A DNA stretch of 52,761 nucleotides from Thiohalorhabdus sp. Cl-TMA (GCF_041821045.1 NZ_JBGUAW010000014.1:1-52761), one strand, 5' to 3'; shown: positions 1 to 8,858, counted from the first letter of the stretch. Numbers and translations are program-made. Notes: generated by a model not told the origin, from the letters alone.

Positions 1-41
1 AGGTCTTCAATCTGTTCGTACTGTGCTTGGGTGATTTCCAT
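1..41 (-). CDS. Partial IS5-type transposase N-terminus (cut by window edge)
   Basis: Reading leftward from an ATG at 39-41, the 13 complete codons give MEITQAQYEQIED, which resembles the N-termini of IS5-family transposases (DUF4096-like start with the pattern MEI-x-x-x-Q-Y-x-x-I). The gene runs off the window. No inverted repeat can be confirmed from one end, although an AT-richer stretch lies just outside at 41-66. The call rests on a short sequence and could be wrong. Confidence 0.35.
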   Translation of the reverse strand, partial: MEITQAQYEQIED

Positions 42-88
42 TAGCACAGTATATCAAATAGCGTTAACAGGCCCTAGGAGAACAAGCT

Positions 89-454
89 ATGGCCGATGAC
101 CCCCGTAGTGCGCACCCATCCGGCGACGGCCCCGCGGAGCGCGAGGCCGGCTGCGGCTTCCAGGAGGCCACGGACCTGGCCACCCGTCTGGCCCGGCTGG
201 GTCTGGAAACGGCCGCCACCCCGCTTACCTGGCTGCCCGGCCCGGCCCGCGAGCACCTCCGCCACAACGCGGCCAGCGCCCTTCGCGGCCTGGCCGTGGG
301 CCCGAGGGTGCTTTCCGGAATCCTCGAGGAGGTGGCGCGCGAGGTGCAGGTGCCGCTGGAGGAGTCCCACCTGGGGAGCCGCCGCCGGCAGGAGGCCCCC
401 GAGGAAGAACCCTCCGCCGGGGACGCGTCCCGCCGGGCGGACGGGGAGGACTGA
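89..454 (+). CDS. Hypothetical 121-aa soluble protein upstream of NDH-2
   Basis: The ATG at 89 follows a GGAGAA ribosome site at 77-82 and the frame is open for 121 codons. Residues about 24-90 are rich in Ala/Leu/Arg and probably helical; the C-terminal 30 residues are charged and low in complexity. There is no signal peptide or membrane segment and no family is recognised. It ends 5 bases before the GTG of the NADH dehydrogenase gene, so the two are probably co-transcribed and perhaps translationally coupled. A small accessory or regulatory role next to NDH-2 is possible, but nothing in the sequence shows it. Confidence 0.6.
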   Translation: MADDPRSAHPSGDGPAEREAGCGFQEATDLATRLARLGLETAATPLTWLPGPAREHLRHNAASALRGLAVGPRVLSGILEEVAREVQVPLEESHLGSRRRQEAPEEEPSAGDASRRADGED

Positions 455-459
455 AGGCC

Positions 460-1680
460 GTGCGGGTTCTGATCCTGGGCGGCGGCTACGCCGGTCTGCG
501 CACGGCCCTGGACCTGGGCGCCCTGCGGCGAAAGGGGCAGCTACCGGAAGCGGTCCGGGTGGACCTCGTGGAGCGCGCCCCTTGCCATGAGGTGGTGGTC
601 TGGATGCATCAGGTGGCCGCGGGAACGCTGGCCCCCGAACAGGCCTGCATCGATTACGGCGACCTGCCCCTGGACGGGGTAGACCTCCATCAGGCCGCGG
701 TGGAGTCCCTGCATCCCGGATCCCGACGCGTGGACACCGATATCGGCCCCTTCTCCTACGACCTGCTGGTGGTGGCCCTGGGGTCCCTGCCCACCGCCCC
801 GGAAATTCCCGGACTGGCCGAGCAGGCCCATACGCTACGCGACCGGGCGGGCGCCGAGACCCTGCACGATGCCCTGGAGAGCGCCTTCGCCCGGGCCGCT
901 CCTCACCCCGACCGTGATACGCGGCGGCGCCTTCTGACTACGGTGGTGGCAGGGGGCGGCTACACGGGCTGCCAGCTCGCCGGCGAGCTCGCCCATCGCC
1001 TGCCCGACCTGGCCGACCGCCACGGTGCCCCGCTGGACGACGTCCGCCTGATCCTCTCGGAATCCCGCGACCGGCTCCTTCCGGAGATGGATGCCTGCCA
1101 TGGGCGGGCGGCGCGGAGGATCCTGGAGCGCAAGGGTGTGGAGGTGCGCCTGGCGGCACCCCTGGAGCGGATCACCGAGGATACGGTGGTTCTGGGTGGA
1201 ACCGGTGCTCCGCACGGCGTGCTCGTCTGGGCGGGTGGTATGCGTGCGCCGGAATTCCTGCGGGAGGCGGGACTCGGGGTCAACCGGCAGGGCCGGATGA
1301 TCGTCGACGGCGGCCTGTGCTGTCCGGACCATCCGGATATCCTCGCCGCGGGGGACTGCGCCGTGCGCAAGGAGCCCGACGGTGGCGAGACCGCCACGCC
1401 GGCCACGGCCATGGAGGCCATGTACCAGGGCCGCTACCTGGCCGCCCTGATCCGAGACCGCGTCCGCGGCCGTTCTCCACTGACCGCGTATATGCCCAAC
1501 CGCCTGGGCCTGCTGGTGTCCCTGGGGGACGGGGACGCCGTGGGCAACGTGGGCCCGATCCCCATGCAGGGCCGCGCGGCGGGCCTCATCAAGAACGGCG
1601 CCGAGCGCACCTATCCAGACACGCTCCTGCGCCCGCACGCCGAGCCCTTCCTGAGCCCGGACTTCCTCCGGCCCGTTTAG
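460..1680 (+). CDS. Type II NADH dehydrogenase-like FAD/NAD(P) oxidoreductase
   Basis: A 406-aa pyridine nucleotide-disulfide oxidoreductase fold protein. The N-terminal FAD-binding GGGYAG is at residues 7-12, a second dinucleotide loop with GGGYTG lies near residue 165, and the late FAD motif AAGDCAV is near residue 295. This architecture and length fit the NDH-2/sulfide:quinone reductase superfamily. I see no paired redox cysteines typical of SQR, which favours an NDH-2 that passes electrons from NADH to quinone at the inner membrane without pumping protons. Translation starts at GTG 460, ten bases after a GGGGAGGA ribosome site (443-450), close behind the preceding small gene. Substrate is inferred from family only. 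Confidence 0.8.
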   Translation: MRVLILGGGYAGLRTALDLGALRRKGQLPEAVRVDLVERAPCHEVVVWMHQVAAGTLAPEQACIDYGDLPLDGVDLHQAAVESLHPGSRRVDTDIGPFSYDLLVVALGSLPTAPEIPGLAEQAHTLRDRAGAETLHDALESAFARAAPHPDRDTRRRLLTTVVAGGGYTGCQLAGELAHRLPDLADRHGAPLDDVRLILSESRDRLLPEMDACHGRAARRILERKGVEVRLAAPLERITEDTVVLGGTGAPHGVLVWAGGMRAPEFLREAGLGVNRQGRMIVDGGLCCPDHPDILAAGDCAVRKEPDGGETATPATAMEAMYQGRYLAALIRDRVRGRSPLTAYMPNRLGLLVSLGDGDAVGNVGPIPMQGRAAGLIKNGAERTYPDTLLRPHAEPFLSPDFLRPV

Positions 1681-1770
1681 CGGGCTCCCCGGAAAGCCCT
1701 ACTGGATACGGTCCCGGGCGGTTCGGGTAGGACGGCGTTGGCGGGATAGGGCGCCGAGGCTATTGGCGCT

Positions 1771-2649
1771 TCATTCAGCGGGCAGGCGGCCCTGGAGCCG
1801 GGCGGCCTTGACGGTGTTCTCCAGCACGCAGGCCACGGTCATGGGACCGGTGCCGCCTGGGTTGGGGGTGACCGCGCCGGCCACTTCCTGTACCGAGTTG
1901 AAATCCACGTCGCCCTCGATGCCGGCGTCCGTGGGCGTCATGCCCACGTCGAACACGGCCGCGCCCGGTTTGATGTGCTCGGCGGTAATGAGCCCGGGGC
2001 TGCCCGCCGCGGCCACCAGAATGTCGGCCTCGCGGGTAACGGTGGCCAAGTCCGGGGTGCGGGAGTGCGCCAGGGTCACCGTTGCGTCGGCGCCGCGCGC
2101 GCTCAGCAGCAGGGTGAGCGGCAGACCCACCACCGTGGAGCGGCCCACGATGACCGCGCGGCGGCCTTCCGTGGGAATGCCGTAGTGCCCGATCAGGCGC
2201 ATGACGCCCAGGGGCGTGCAGGGAATCAGGCCGGTAACGCCCCGCACCAGGCGGCCCAGGTTGCCTTCGGTGAGCCCGTCGATGTCCTTCTCCGGCGGCA
2301 CGAGCCCGGTCACCGCATCGGCGTCCAGGCCGCCGGGCAGGGGTAGCTGGACGATGATGCCGTGCACCTCGGGGTCGGCCACCAGCTCCCGGACGGCCTC
2401 CTCCAGGTCCGCCTGGGCGATGTCGGCGGGCAGCCGGAGCAGGCGCGTGCGCAGACCGAGGTTATCGGCCTGCCGGTCGCGCATGCGGATGTAGCGCTCG
2501 CTGGCCTCGTCCTCGCCGACCATCACCGTGGCCAGCGTCACGTCGGGACCGCCCTCGGCCGCCAGGGTGGCGCCCAGGTTCTCACGCAGGCTGCGGGCCG
2601 CCTCCCGGCCGTCGAGAAGCAGGGCCTGTTGTCCGGAATTCGCCGTCAT
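1771..2649 (-). CDS. folD: FolD, methylene-THF dehydrogenase/cyclohydrolase
   Basis: A 292-aa protein matching FolD along its full length. The substrate and catalytic region includes ASERYIRMRDRQ (the YxxxK-type loop varies here), the conserved VQLPLPGGLDAD near residue 105, DIDGLTEGNLGRL, and the NAD(P)-binding VIVGRSTVVGLPL followed by TVTLAHSRT. It interconverts 5,10-methylene-THF, 5,10-methenyl-THF and 10-formyl-THF in the cytoplasm. It lies downstream of ftr and 5-FCL on the same strand, after a strong palindrome in the 73-base gap, so it may be partly uncoupled from them. The three genes together form a one-carbon (formyl/methenyl folate) group. Confidence 0.95.
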   Translation of the reverse strand: MTANSGQQALLLDGREAARSLRENLGATLAAEGGPDVTLATVMVGEDEASERYIRMRDRQADNLGLRTRLLRLPADIAQADLEEAVRELVADPEVHGIIVQLPLPGGLDADAVTGLVPPEKDIDGLTEGNLGRLVRGVTGLIPCTPLGVMRLIGHYGIPTEGRRAVIVGRSTVVGLPLTLLLSARGADATVTLAHSRTPDLATVTREADILVAAAGSPGLITAEHIKPGAAVFDVGMTPTDAGIEGDVDFNSVQEVAGAVTPNPGGTGPMTVACVLENTVKAARLQGRLPAE

Positions 2650-2673
2650 GATCTCGACTCACTGAATAGGAGC

Positions 2674-2695
2674 GCCCGCCTCGGCCGAGGCGGGC
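2674..2695. terminator. Perfect 22-bp palindrome between ftr and folD
   Basis: Eleven-bp arms GCCCGCCTCGG and their complement abut with no loop, so a GC-rich hairpin forms on either strand. There is no U-run, so it may act as a pausing, attenuating or mRNA-stabilising structure in the leftward transcript rather than a true intrinsic terminator. A second hairpin with AGCCCCG arms spans 2706-2734 and overlaps the ftr stop codon. Confidence 0.5.
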
Positions 2696-2722
2696 ACCAG
2701 CTGAAAGCCCCGACGCTTCCCG

Positions 2723-3658
2723 CTAAGCGGGGCTGTCGGGCTGTTTCTCGGGATGGAGATAGATCAGGTTCTTGCCCAGCTTGCCGCCGTAGTTGCCGGC
2801 GGAGATGCGCACCAGGCCCGGGGTCTCCTTGGCCGCCTCAATGGCCGCCTGGGTGGCGTCGATGACGGACTGCAGGTCCCGGCCGTTCATGATGATCTCC
2901 ATGACCGAGCTCACGCCGGCCGGCAGGCCGGGGTCGATCTCGGGCTCGTCCTGCAGGGTCGGGCAGAAGCGCTCGAAGGTGGAGGCGATGGTGAAGGAGT
3001 AGTTGCTCCCCGCCTTGGAGCCGCTGCCGGCGATACCCCCCGGGAACGGCATGTTCACGCCGGGGATCTGGTCCACCGCCGCCACGCCGCGCTCGGCGGC
3101 GGCCAGGGCGGCATCGGTGTCCTCGCCGAAGAACCACAGGTTGCCGCCCATGAGGCCCTCGGTGTAGCCGAGGCGGCGGTCCATGACGAACTCCCCGCTC
3201 AGGATCGGCGTCACCCAGACCTTGCGGCCGTAGCGCTCGTCGCGGAACTGCCAGCCGTTGCCGAAGTAGGAGACCTTCCGGCCCATCTGGTAGTAGGTGT
3301 CGCTATCGACCAGATTGAAGCAGGCCGCCGTGGGGCAGGTGAGAACGTTCTGGGAGATGCGCGCCAGGGCGGCCTTCTCCAGGGCCTCCACCCGGTCCGG
3401 ACGAAACTTCGGCATGTGCAGCTGAATGATGGCGCCGATGCGGCCGTCGGGCGTAGGGAAGGACTCGTCGTCCCCCCCGGGGCCCACGATGCGCGTGACG
3501 CCAGCCTCGCAGTCGCAAAGGATGGTGCTGGACCCGTGGCCGGTGGCCGCGTTGACGGCGTGCTGCAGCCAGGTCCGATCCCGGGCGGTTACCAGGAATT
3601 CGACGTAGATGCTCTTGAATGCCTCGGCATAGGTATCGTCGACTAGGGCCGCCGCCAT
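2723..3658 (-). CDS. ftr: Formylmethanofuran:tetrahydromethanopterin formyltransferase-like protein
   Basis: A 311-aa protein clearly homologous to Ftr/FhcD. Hallmarks are DDTYAEAFKSIYVEF at the N-terminus, LTCPTAACFN near residue 107, YFGNGWQ, SGEFVMDRRLG, the loop MPFPGGIAGSGSKAGSNY near residue 203, RFCPTL, and the C-terminal SAGNYGGKLGKNLIYLH. Known enzymes move the formyl group between a methanofuran-type and a pterin-type carrier. Here it stands alone, 3 bases downstream of 5-formyl-THF cyclo-ligase and upstream of folD, with no fhcA, B or C beside it. Either the partner genes are elsewhere, or this copy works with folate; the sequence cannot decide. Family assignment is firm, physiological substrate is not. 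Confidence 0.9.
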   Translation of the reverse strand: MAAALVDDTYAEAFKSIYVEFLVTARDRTWLQHAVNAATGHGSSTILCDCEAGVTRIVGPGGDDESFPTPDGRIGAIIQLHMPKFRPDRVEALEKAALARISQNVLTCPTAACFNLVDSDTYYQMGRKVSYFGNGWQFRDERYGRKVWVTPILSGEFVMDRRLGYTEGLMGGNLWFFGEDTDAALAAAERGVAAVDQIPGVNMPFPGGIAGSGSKAGSNYSFTIASTFERFCPTLQDEPEIDPGLPAGVSSVMEIIMNGRDLQSVIDATQAAIEAAKETPGLVRISAGNYGGKLGKNLIYLHPEKQPDSPA

Positions 3659-3661
3659 GGT

Positions 3662-4258
3662 TTATCCCCTGCCCTTGCCGTTGAAGACGCCTTCCTCGGT
3701 CACGATCTTGTCCATATAGACGTCGTGGTCGTCCACGGGGATCTTGTCGAAGATCTGGGCCTCGTAGCAGATCGCGACGAGCGGGGCATCCGGGCGCACG
3801 CGCTCCAGCAGGCGGTCGTAGTAGCCCTGGCCGTTACCCATGCGGCCGCCGGTGCGGTCGAAGCCGACGCCGGGCACGATCACGAAGTCCAGGTCCTCGG
3901 GGGCGACCTCCTTGCCCGTCTCGCCCCAGCGCTCCTTGGGCGGCTCGAGGATCTGCCACTTTCCGACCACCAGCTCGTCCATGTCCTCCAGCACGTACAG
4001 GCCGAGCTTGTTTTCGCCGTTCTCGTCCGAGGTGCAGTAGGGAACCACGATGGTCTTGTCGCTGGCGAGGGCCTCGGGCAGGTACTGGCGGGTACGAAGC
4101 TCGGTGCGGGCATCGATGTACCACATCACGGTCTTCGCCTGCTGGTACTCGGGCAGGGCGACGAGATGCTCGATGGCCTTCTGGCTGACCTCGTCCTTGT
4201 TCTCCTGGGCCTTCCGCGCATCGTAGGCCCGTCGACGCATATCCTGCTTGTCTTCCAT
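3662..4258 (-). CDS. 5-formyltetrahydrofolate cyclo-ligase
   Basis: A 198-aa protein of the 5-FCL/YgfA family, which converts 5-formyl-THF to 5,10-methenyl-THF with ATP. Visible marks are the N-terminal basic helix RRRAYDARK, WYIDARTELRT in the substrate region, FVIVPGVGFDRTGGRMG and the ATP/metal loop GNGQGYYDRLL near residue 149. The ATG at 4258 is chosen over a TTG one codon earlier. The gene leads a leftward operon with ftr (3-base gap). A possible structured RNA lies just upstream, a position occupied by 6S RNA in many gammaproteobacteria. Confidence 0.9.
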   Translation of the reverse strand: MEDKQDMRRRAYDARKAQENKDEVSQKAIEHLVALPEYQQAKTVMWYIDARTELRTRQYLPEALASDKTIVVPYCTSDENGENKLGLYVLEDMDELVVGKWQILEPPKERWGETGKEVAPEDLDFVIVPGVGFDRTGGRMGNGQGYYDRLLERVRPDAPLVAICYEAQIFDKIPVDDHDVYMDKIVTEEGVFNGKGRG

Positions 4259-4329
4259 CAAATCTCCCCTGTACGCCAGTCCAATGGATTGGGAGGAATC
4301 GTTTTCCTGGTCTCGGTTGCCCCGGGTCC

Positions 4330-4470
4330 GGAGGCGGTCTTTTCTCTGCTCGTGGGCATACTCTGCCAGGGGTACGCCCGATGATCCAGCGTCACCCCTT
4401 GCAGCCCACTAGGCAGACCATTCATGCAAGGGTACAGTTCCCCAAGGGGAGACTGCTTCTCGCACAAAGA
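4330..4470 (-). ncRNA. Candidate structured RNA upstream of 5-FCL (6S RNA candidate)
   Basis: On the minus strand a -10 like TATACT (4477-4482) is followed by three strong hairpins: CAGT/ACTG arms enclosing CCCC/GGGG (4435-4455), CCCTTGCA with TGCAAGGG (4396-4432), and an 8-bp GGGCGUAC/GUAUGCCC stem (4354-4379). No convincing reading frame covers it. In many gammaproteobacteria the 6S RNA gene sits immediately upstream of the 5-FCL gene, and the size (about 140-170 nt) would suit. However, I could not fold it into the classical long rod with one central bubble, so it may be another leader or regulatory RNA. The rest of 4261-4703 shows nothing else. Confidence 0.3.
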
Positions 4471-4703
4471 CGAAAGAGTATATCAGATCCCGCGCCCGGA
4501 CCCCAGCACGGCGGGCGCGGCAGCTTGGCGCGCTCCGGGCGGGGTGTTACCGCGTCCCCGCTCCGTAGCGGACGGAGCCCCAAGGTACCCCGACCTCCCG
4601 CCAGGCTCACCAACCGGGGGCTCCCTACGGTCGAAACGCGGCCCCGAAGCCCCTCAGGCACGGAACCCCCGACGGAAAGTCCGGGCCCGGTGCCGATTGG
4701 AAG

Positions 4704-6257
4704 CTATTCCTCTTCCCTTGCGCGGACGTACTCCTGAACCCCCGAGGGGTCGTGGATTTCGATCTCCGGGTAACGATCGAGCACCCTCCCGGGGAAGCCA
4801 GTATCCGCTCCCCGCACGACGGCCCGAAGGAAGGCGATCACGGCATCGTTCTGGAGGCGGAGCGCCCGGCCGCCATCCAGCGATCCGAAGAGCCCGGCGT
4901 GGAACGGCGGCCGCGCGGACAAGGTGAGATCCATCAGTCCCAGATGATCGAGACCGTCCACGCGCCAGCGGTGGATGTCCTCGCGCTCGCCCATGGTGGA
5001 CCATTCCTCCCAGGCGTAGTCGGTGGGATCGAAGTCCGGCGCCTCCTGCTTCCGATCGGAGAGCAGAAGCAGCATGGGCGCCCGCAGCTCCTCGTCGAAG
5101 AGCCCGGGGTGGTAATTCTCGCCGTCGAGGTTGACCACGGCGGCACAGTGCCGGTCGGCTTGGCAGGCACTCGCCGCCGTGGTGCCGCCGAAGGACATGC
5201 CGAGATGGGCGCGCCGGTCCAGAGCGGCGCGTGCTATCACGTCAGCCACGGTGCGCGGCGGATCCTCTTCCAGGGCCCGGATCACCGCCAGCACGTCGGC
5301 CCGCCAGGCGCGCGCGCTCTCGCCCAGCCGATGTTCGGCCAAGGCCGCCTTGAAGGTGTCGAGGGCGGCGAGGCGCTCGGCGTGGCCGGCCCCGCCAGTG
5401 AATGCCTCGGCGGCCTCCTTGAAGGTTCGGCCCGCCTTCGGATCCCCCACGCCCTGCGGCCCGGTCTGCGGCACGGAGCGGACCAGTGTGCCGTCCTCCA
5501 GACGGACGGCGGCGCCGTCGCGCGGGTGGGCCACGCTGAAGACGACGAAACCGTGGCTGGCGAGCCGCTCCATGAGGGCCGTATTCTGGGCCCGGTAGGA
5601 CCAGAAGCCGTGGTTGAAGAGGGCCACGGGAAAGGGGCCGCCCTTGGCGGCCACCGGCGCACCCGGACGCGAATGCGCCCGCACGGAGTGCAGCTGCGTG
5701 AGCCGGAAGCCCCACAGCCCGAAGTTGCGCGCCGTGGAGACCAGCTCGTCCAGCGTCCGCCGCCGGGTCAGGTACGGACGCGTCCAGGCTGCCTCCCCGG
5801 CCCGTGCCGGATACCAGACGGTCACCGGCAGCGTGCGCGGCCGATCCGCCGGCGCGTACAGCACGCCCTTCCGCCTGTGGTCGACCACCTGGAAATGGCG
5901 CATGCCCACCTTGTGGGGCCCGTCCGGATCGGGGAGGGCGAACACGGGGAAGAAATAATAGGGAAGCGCGGCGGCGACGGCAGCCGTAACGACCACCACA
6001 CCGGCGAGGGGGCGGCGGGTGGACGGATCGCCAGCGTGCCGGAGCCGGTTCGCCAACAAGGCAAAATTCAGCAGCAGGGCCACCGCCAAGGCCGGCGCCA
6101 CCTCCCACCGCAGGCTCCAGGCGGCGACACCCCCGGTTGCCAGGGCCGTCAGGGCGAGCACCCACAGCGTCGGCCTCCGACGCCGGGAACCGGGCAGGCA
6201 AAGCAGCACGCCGAACGCCAGCAGGCTGGCGATGGTAAGGGAATCGGGTAGCGGCAA
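4704..6257 (-). CDS. Membrane-anchored alpha/beta hydrolase (PAF-acetylhydrolase/dienelactone hydrolase-like)
   Basis: A 517-aa protein. The first about 110 residues hold three to four hydrophobic segments; the rest is an alpha/beta hydrolase. The nucleophile elbow is GMSFGG, an oxyanion-side segment reads ALFNHGFWSYR, and late Asp and His candidates appear in LLLLSDRK and DGLDHLGL. The layout resembles the platelet-activating-factor acetylhydrolase II/chlorophyllase-like esterases, with the catalytic domain facing one side of the inner membrane. It is flanked by the possible RNA and the TonB receptor and shows no operon partner. The natural ester substrate is unknown. Confidence 0.75.
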   Translation of the reverse strand: MPLPDSLTIASLLAFGVLLCLPGSRRRRPTLWVLALTALATGGVAAWSLRWEVAPALAVALLLNFALLANRLRHAGDPSTRRPLAGVVVVTAAVAAALPYYFFPVFALPDPDGPHKVGMRHFQVVDHRRKGVLYAPADRPRTLPVTVWYPARAGEAAWTRPYLTRRRTLDELVSTARNFGLWGFRLTQLHSVRAHSRPGAPVAAKGGPFPVALFNHGFWSYRAQNTALMERLASHGFVVFSVAHPRDGAAVRLEDGTLVRSVPQTGPQGVGDPKAGRTFKEAAEAFTGGAGHAERLAALDTFKAALAEHRLGESARAWRADVLAVIRALEEDPPRTVADVIARAALDRRAHLGMSFGGTTAASACQADRHCAAVVNLDGENYHPGLFDEELRAPMLLLLSDRKQEAPDFDPTDYAWEEWSTMGEREDIHRWRVDGLDHLGLMDLTLSARPPFHAGLFGSLDGGRALRLQNDAVIAFLRAVVRGADTGFPGRVLDRYPEIEIHDPSGVQEYVRAREEE

Positions 6258-6383
6258 GGCGCTCTCACCTCCAGGGGGGGAATCGGGGAATGCCGGGCGA
6301 AGCCGGCCCGACGCACCGCGGCCCGTGCAGCCGGCCGAAAAGCGGCGGCACGGGCCCGGCTCTCACGGGGCCATGGGAAGCGA

Positions 6384-8858
6384 CTACCAGTGGTAGCGCA
6401 TCTTGGCAGTCACGCTGCGCTCGTCGCCGTAGTAGCAGGCGCTGAAGCTCGGATAGCAGGTGCTGATGTACTCCCGGTCGAGGATGTTGGTGGCATCCAC
6501 CGTGAGATCCACATCCTCGTCCAGGGCATAAGAGGCCGAGGCGTCCACCACCGTGTGGCTGGGGATCCGCAGCGTGTTGGCCTCATTACCCCAGGTCTTT
6601 CCGATGTAGCGCACCCCGACGCCGGCCTTGAGCCCCTCTAGAATCGTTTTCGGCCGGAACCGGTGCGACAGCCAGGTGGAGGCCTGGACCTCCGGCATTC
6701 GCGTGGTCTCCTTGCCCTTGTTTGCGCCTTCCGTGATCTTGCTTTCGAGGAGGCTGCCGGTGCCGACGAAGCTCCAGCCGCTGCCCACGTCCACGCGCGC
6801 CTCCAGTTCGGCGCCACGCACGCGGAACTCGCCGCGCTGCTCGTAGGCGGGCCCCACGTAGACGAGTCGGTTGGACTCCTCGATCTGGAATGCGGCCAGG
6901 GTGAACAGGGCGTTGAAGTGGTTGGGGCGGTATTTAAGGCCGGCCTCGTACTGGACGCCCTCCTCGGGATCCGGCTGGCCGCCGCTCGCCAGGGTCTCGG
7001 TGCGCGGCTGAAAGGACTGGGCATAGCTAACGTAAGGCACCAGCCCCAGGTCGGAGACATAGCTCATGCCCACCCGTCCGGTGAACGCCTTGTCCTTATG
7101 GTGCGCGGTCTCATCGACGAGGTGGTCCTCGGTCTTCTGCCTGACCAGATCGTAGCGGCCGCCGAGATTCAGCACCCAGCGGTCGTCCAGGGTAAGCTCG
7201 TCGCTTACGTAGACGCCGAGGTTGGTCTCGGTGTAGCTGTCGTCCACGAAGGGTGGCAGCGAAAGCACCGAATCCCCGGAATAGTCGGGGTCGTAGACGT
7301 CGATGGTCGTCGCGGTGCCGTACTTCTGCTCTTCGTCGGTCTCGTCGTAGCTGATGTCGACACCGAAGACCGTCTTGTTGGCGACGCCCTCCCAGCTCCT
7401 GTCCACGTGAAGCTGGGTATCCGCCACCAGACCCCGCGACTGGCCGTCCACGGCATAGGCGGCTCGGTTTAGGGTCCGCTGATCCGGCTGCAGACCGAGG
7501 CCGTAAACGGTGTCATAAGCCACGGAGAGCCAGGTGAACCGGGCGTTCTGGCGGAGCTCCACCCCTTCGGAGAAGGCGTGGCGGAACTGGTAGCCTACCG
7601 AGCCTTCCTCGGTGTCGTAGCGGTTGAAGTCGGGATCGCCGCTGAAAAAGCTGCGCTTCACCTCGCCGTTGGGGTTCGAGTCCAGCGACCCCGCCCTCGG
7701 CACTCCGGCCGCCGGGATCGCCTCGGTCTTGGTGTAGTTGGTGAGCACCGTCAGCGAGGTGGCGTCGGTGGGCCGCCAGGTCAGTGCCGGGGCGATGTAG
7801 ACGCGGTCATCCTGGCTGAAGTCCAACTGCGTCTCCCCATCCTGTACCAGGGCCGTCAGGCGGCCCAGCACCGCGCCGTCGCCGGTGAGCGGCCCGCCCG
7901 CGTCGAAGCCGCCCTGGCGCATTTTCTGGGTGCCGGCGCCGATGAAAACCTCGCCCATGGGATAGTCGGTGGGGCGCTTGGTGATCAGATTGATCATGCC
8001 GCCCGGCGAGTTCTGGCCATAGAGGGAGGAAGTGGAGCCCTTGAGCACCTCCACGCGCTGGATCCCGTAGGGCACCGCCCGCGATTGCAGGAAGGAACCG
8101 TTCAGGCGCCGCTCCAGGCCGTCCCGATAGCTGCCGGACTGGCCCTGGTCAAAACCGCGGATCTTGAACAGGTCGAACCGGTCGTCCTGCCCGGAGTAAT
8201 CGGTAAACACGCCCGCCGTGTAGTCGAGCGCGTCGTTGAGGTCGCGGACCGGCCGCTCCTCCAGCTCGTCGGTGGTGACGATGGAGATGGACCGGGGTGC
8301 TCGCTCCACCGCCGTACCGAGCTTGGAAGCCGTGCTCGTCCGCTGGGGCACCAGGGTGGCATCCGGGCCCACCGGGCTTTCCCGCATGGCACGCACGGTG
8401 ATGTCCCCCAGGCGGGACGAGCCCTTGCCGCCCTCCGCCCCGGAGCGTCGCAGGGTCACCGTGTGGTTGCCGGAGAAGCGGTATACCAGACCGGTCCCGG
8501 CCAGCAGCTTGGTCAGTGCCCGCTTGGCGGTGAGACGACCCCGGACGCCCTTCGTGCGCAGATCCGCAACCTGCTCGGTCTTAACCGCCACCTGCAAGCC
8601 CGTTTCCCGACCAAACTCCGTAAGCGCGGAGGACAGCGCCTGCGCCGGGATGTCGAATCGCTGCTTCTTCGGCGATTCCGTTTCCGCCTGGGCCACCAGG
8701 AGTGGCGGCTCGTATCCGGCAGCGGCCGGAGCAGCCGCCCCGTAACCGATCAGGGCGCAGACCCCCACAAAGGCGGCCAGCCTCCCCTTTCTTCCCTTCT
8801 TCCCCTTCTCTGTACATCCCCCCTTATCCAAGGTGCCATACGGCCCGTTGGGATACAT
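6384..8858 (-). CDS. TonB-dependent siderophore receptor with signalling (STN) domain
   Basis: An 824-aa outer-membrane receptor of the FecA/FpvA transducer type. After a basic region and hydrophobic leader (about residues 23-50) comes an STN domain (about 66-125, with FDIPAQALSSALTEFG), a TonB-box-like DITVRA, the plug domain (about 150-265, with VEVLKGSTSSLYG and GGMINLITKRP), then the 22-strand barrel ending in a C-terminal aromatic Trp. The STN domain signals to the FecR anti-sigma factor encoded next door. It should import a ferric siderophore; its identity is not visible. The start at 8858 gives an unusually long polar N-region, so the real start could be internal. Third gene of a leftward fecI-fecR-receptor set. 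Confidence 0.93.
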   Translation of the reverse strand: MYPNGPYGTLDKGGCTEKGKKGRKGRLAAFVGVCALIGYGAAAPAAAGYEPPLLVAQAETESPKKQRFDIPAQALSSALTEFGRETGLQVAVKTEQVADLRTKGVRGRLTAKRALTKLLAGTGLVYRFSGNHTVTLRRSGAEGGKGSSRLGDITVRAMRESPVGPDATLVPQRTSTASKLGTAVERAPRSISIVTTDELEERPVRDLNDALDYTAGVFTDYSGQDDRFDLFKIRGFDQGQSGSYRDGLERRLNGSFLQSRAVPYGIQRVEVLKGSTSSLYGQNSPGGMINLITKRPTDYPMGEVFIGAGTQKMRQGGFDAGGPLTGDGAVLGRLTALVQDGETQLDFSQDDRVYIAPALTWRPTDATSLTVLTNYTKTEAIPAAGVPRAGSLDSNPNGEVKRSFFSGDPDFNRYDTEEGSVGYQFRHAFSEGVELRQNARFTWLSVAYDTVYGLGLQPDQRTLNRAAYAVDGQSRGLVADTQLHVDRSWEGVANKTVFGVDISYDETDEEQKYGTATTIDVYDPDYSGDSVLSLPPFVDDSYTETNLGVYVSDELTLDDRWVLNLGGRYDLVRQKTEDHLVDETAHHKDKAFTGRVGMSYVSDLGLVPYVSYAQSFQPRTETLASGGQPDPEEGVQYEAGLKYRPNHFNALFTLAAFQIEESNRLVYVGPAYEQRGEFRVRGAELEARVDVGSGWSFVGTGSLLESKITEGANKGKETTRMPEVQASTWLSHRFRPKTILEGLKAGVGVRYIGKTWGNEANTLRIPSHTVVDASASYALDEDVDLTVDATNILDREYISTCYPSFSACYYGDERSVTAKMRYHW

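Noticed and set aside
4674-4686. GGAAAGTCCGGGC, like the start of the conserved core of RNase P RNA
   Set aside because: The following conserved elements (GGGCA, GGUAA, ACAGAA) are absent and the position runs directly into the hydrolase gene.
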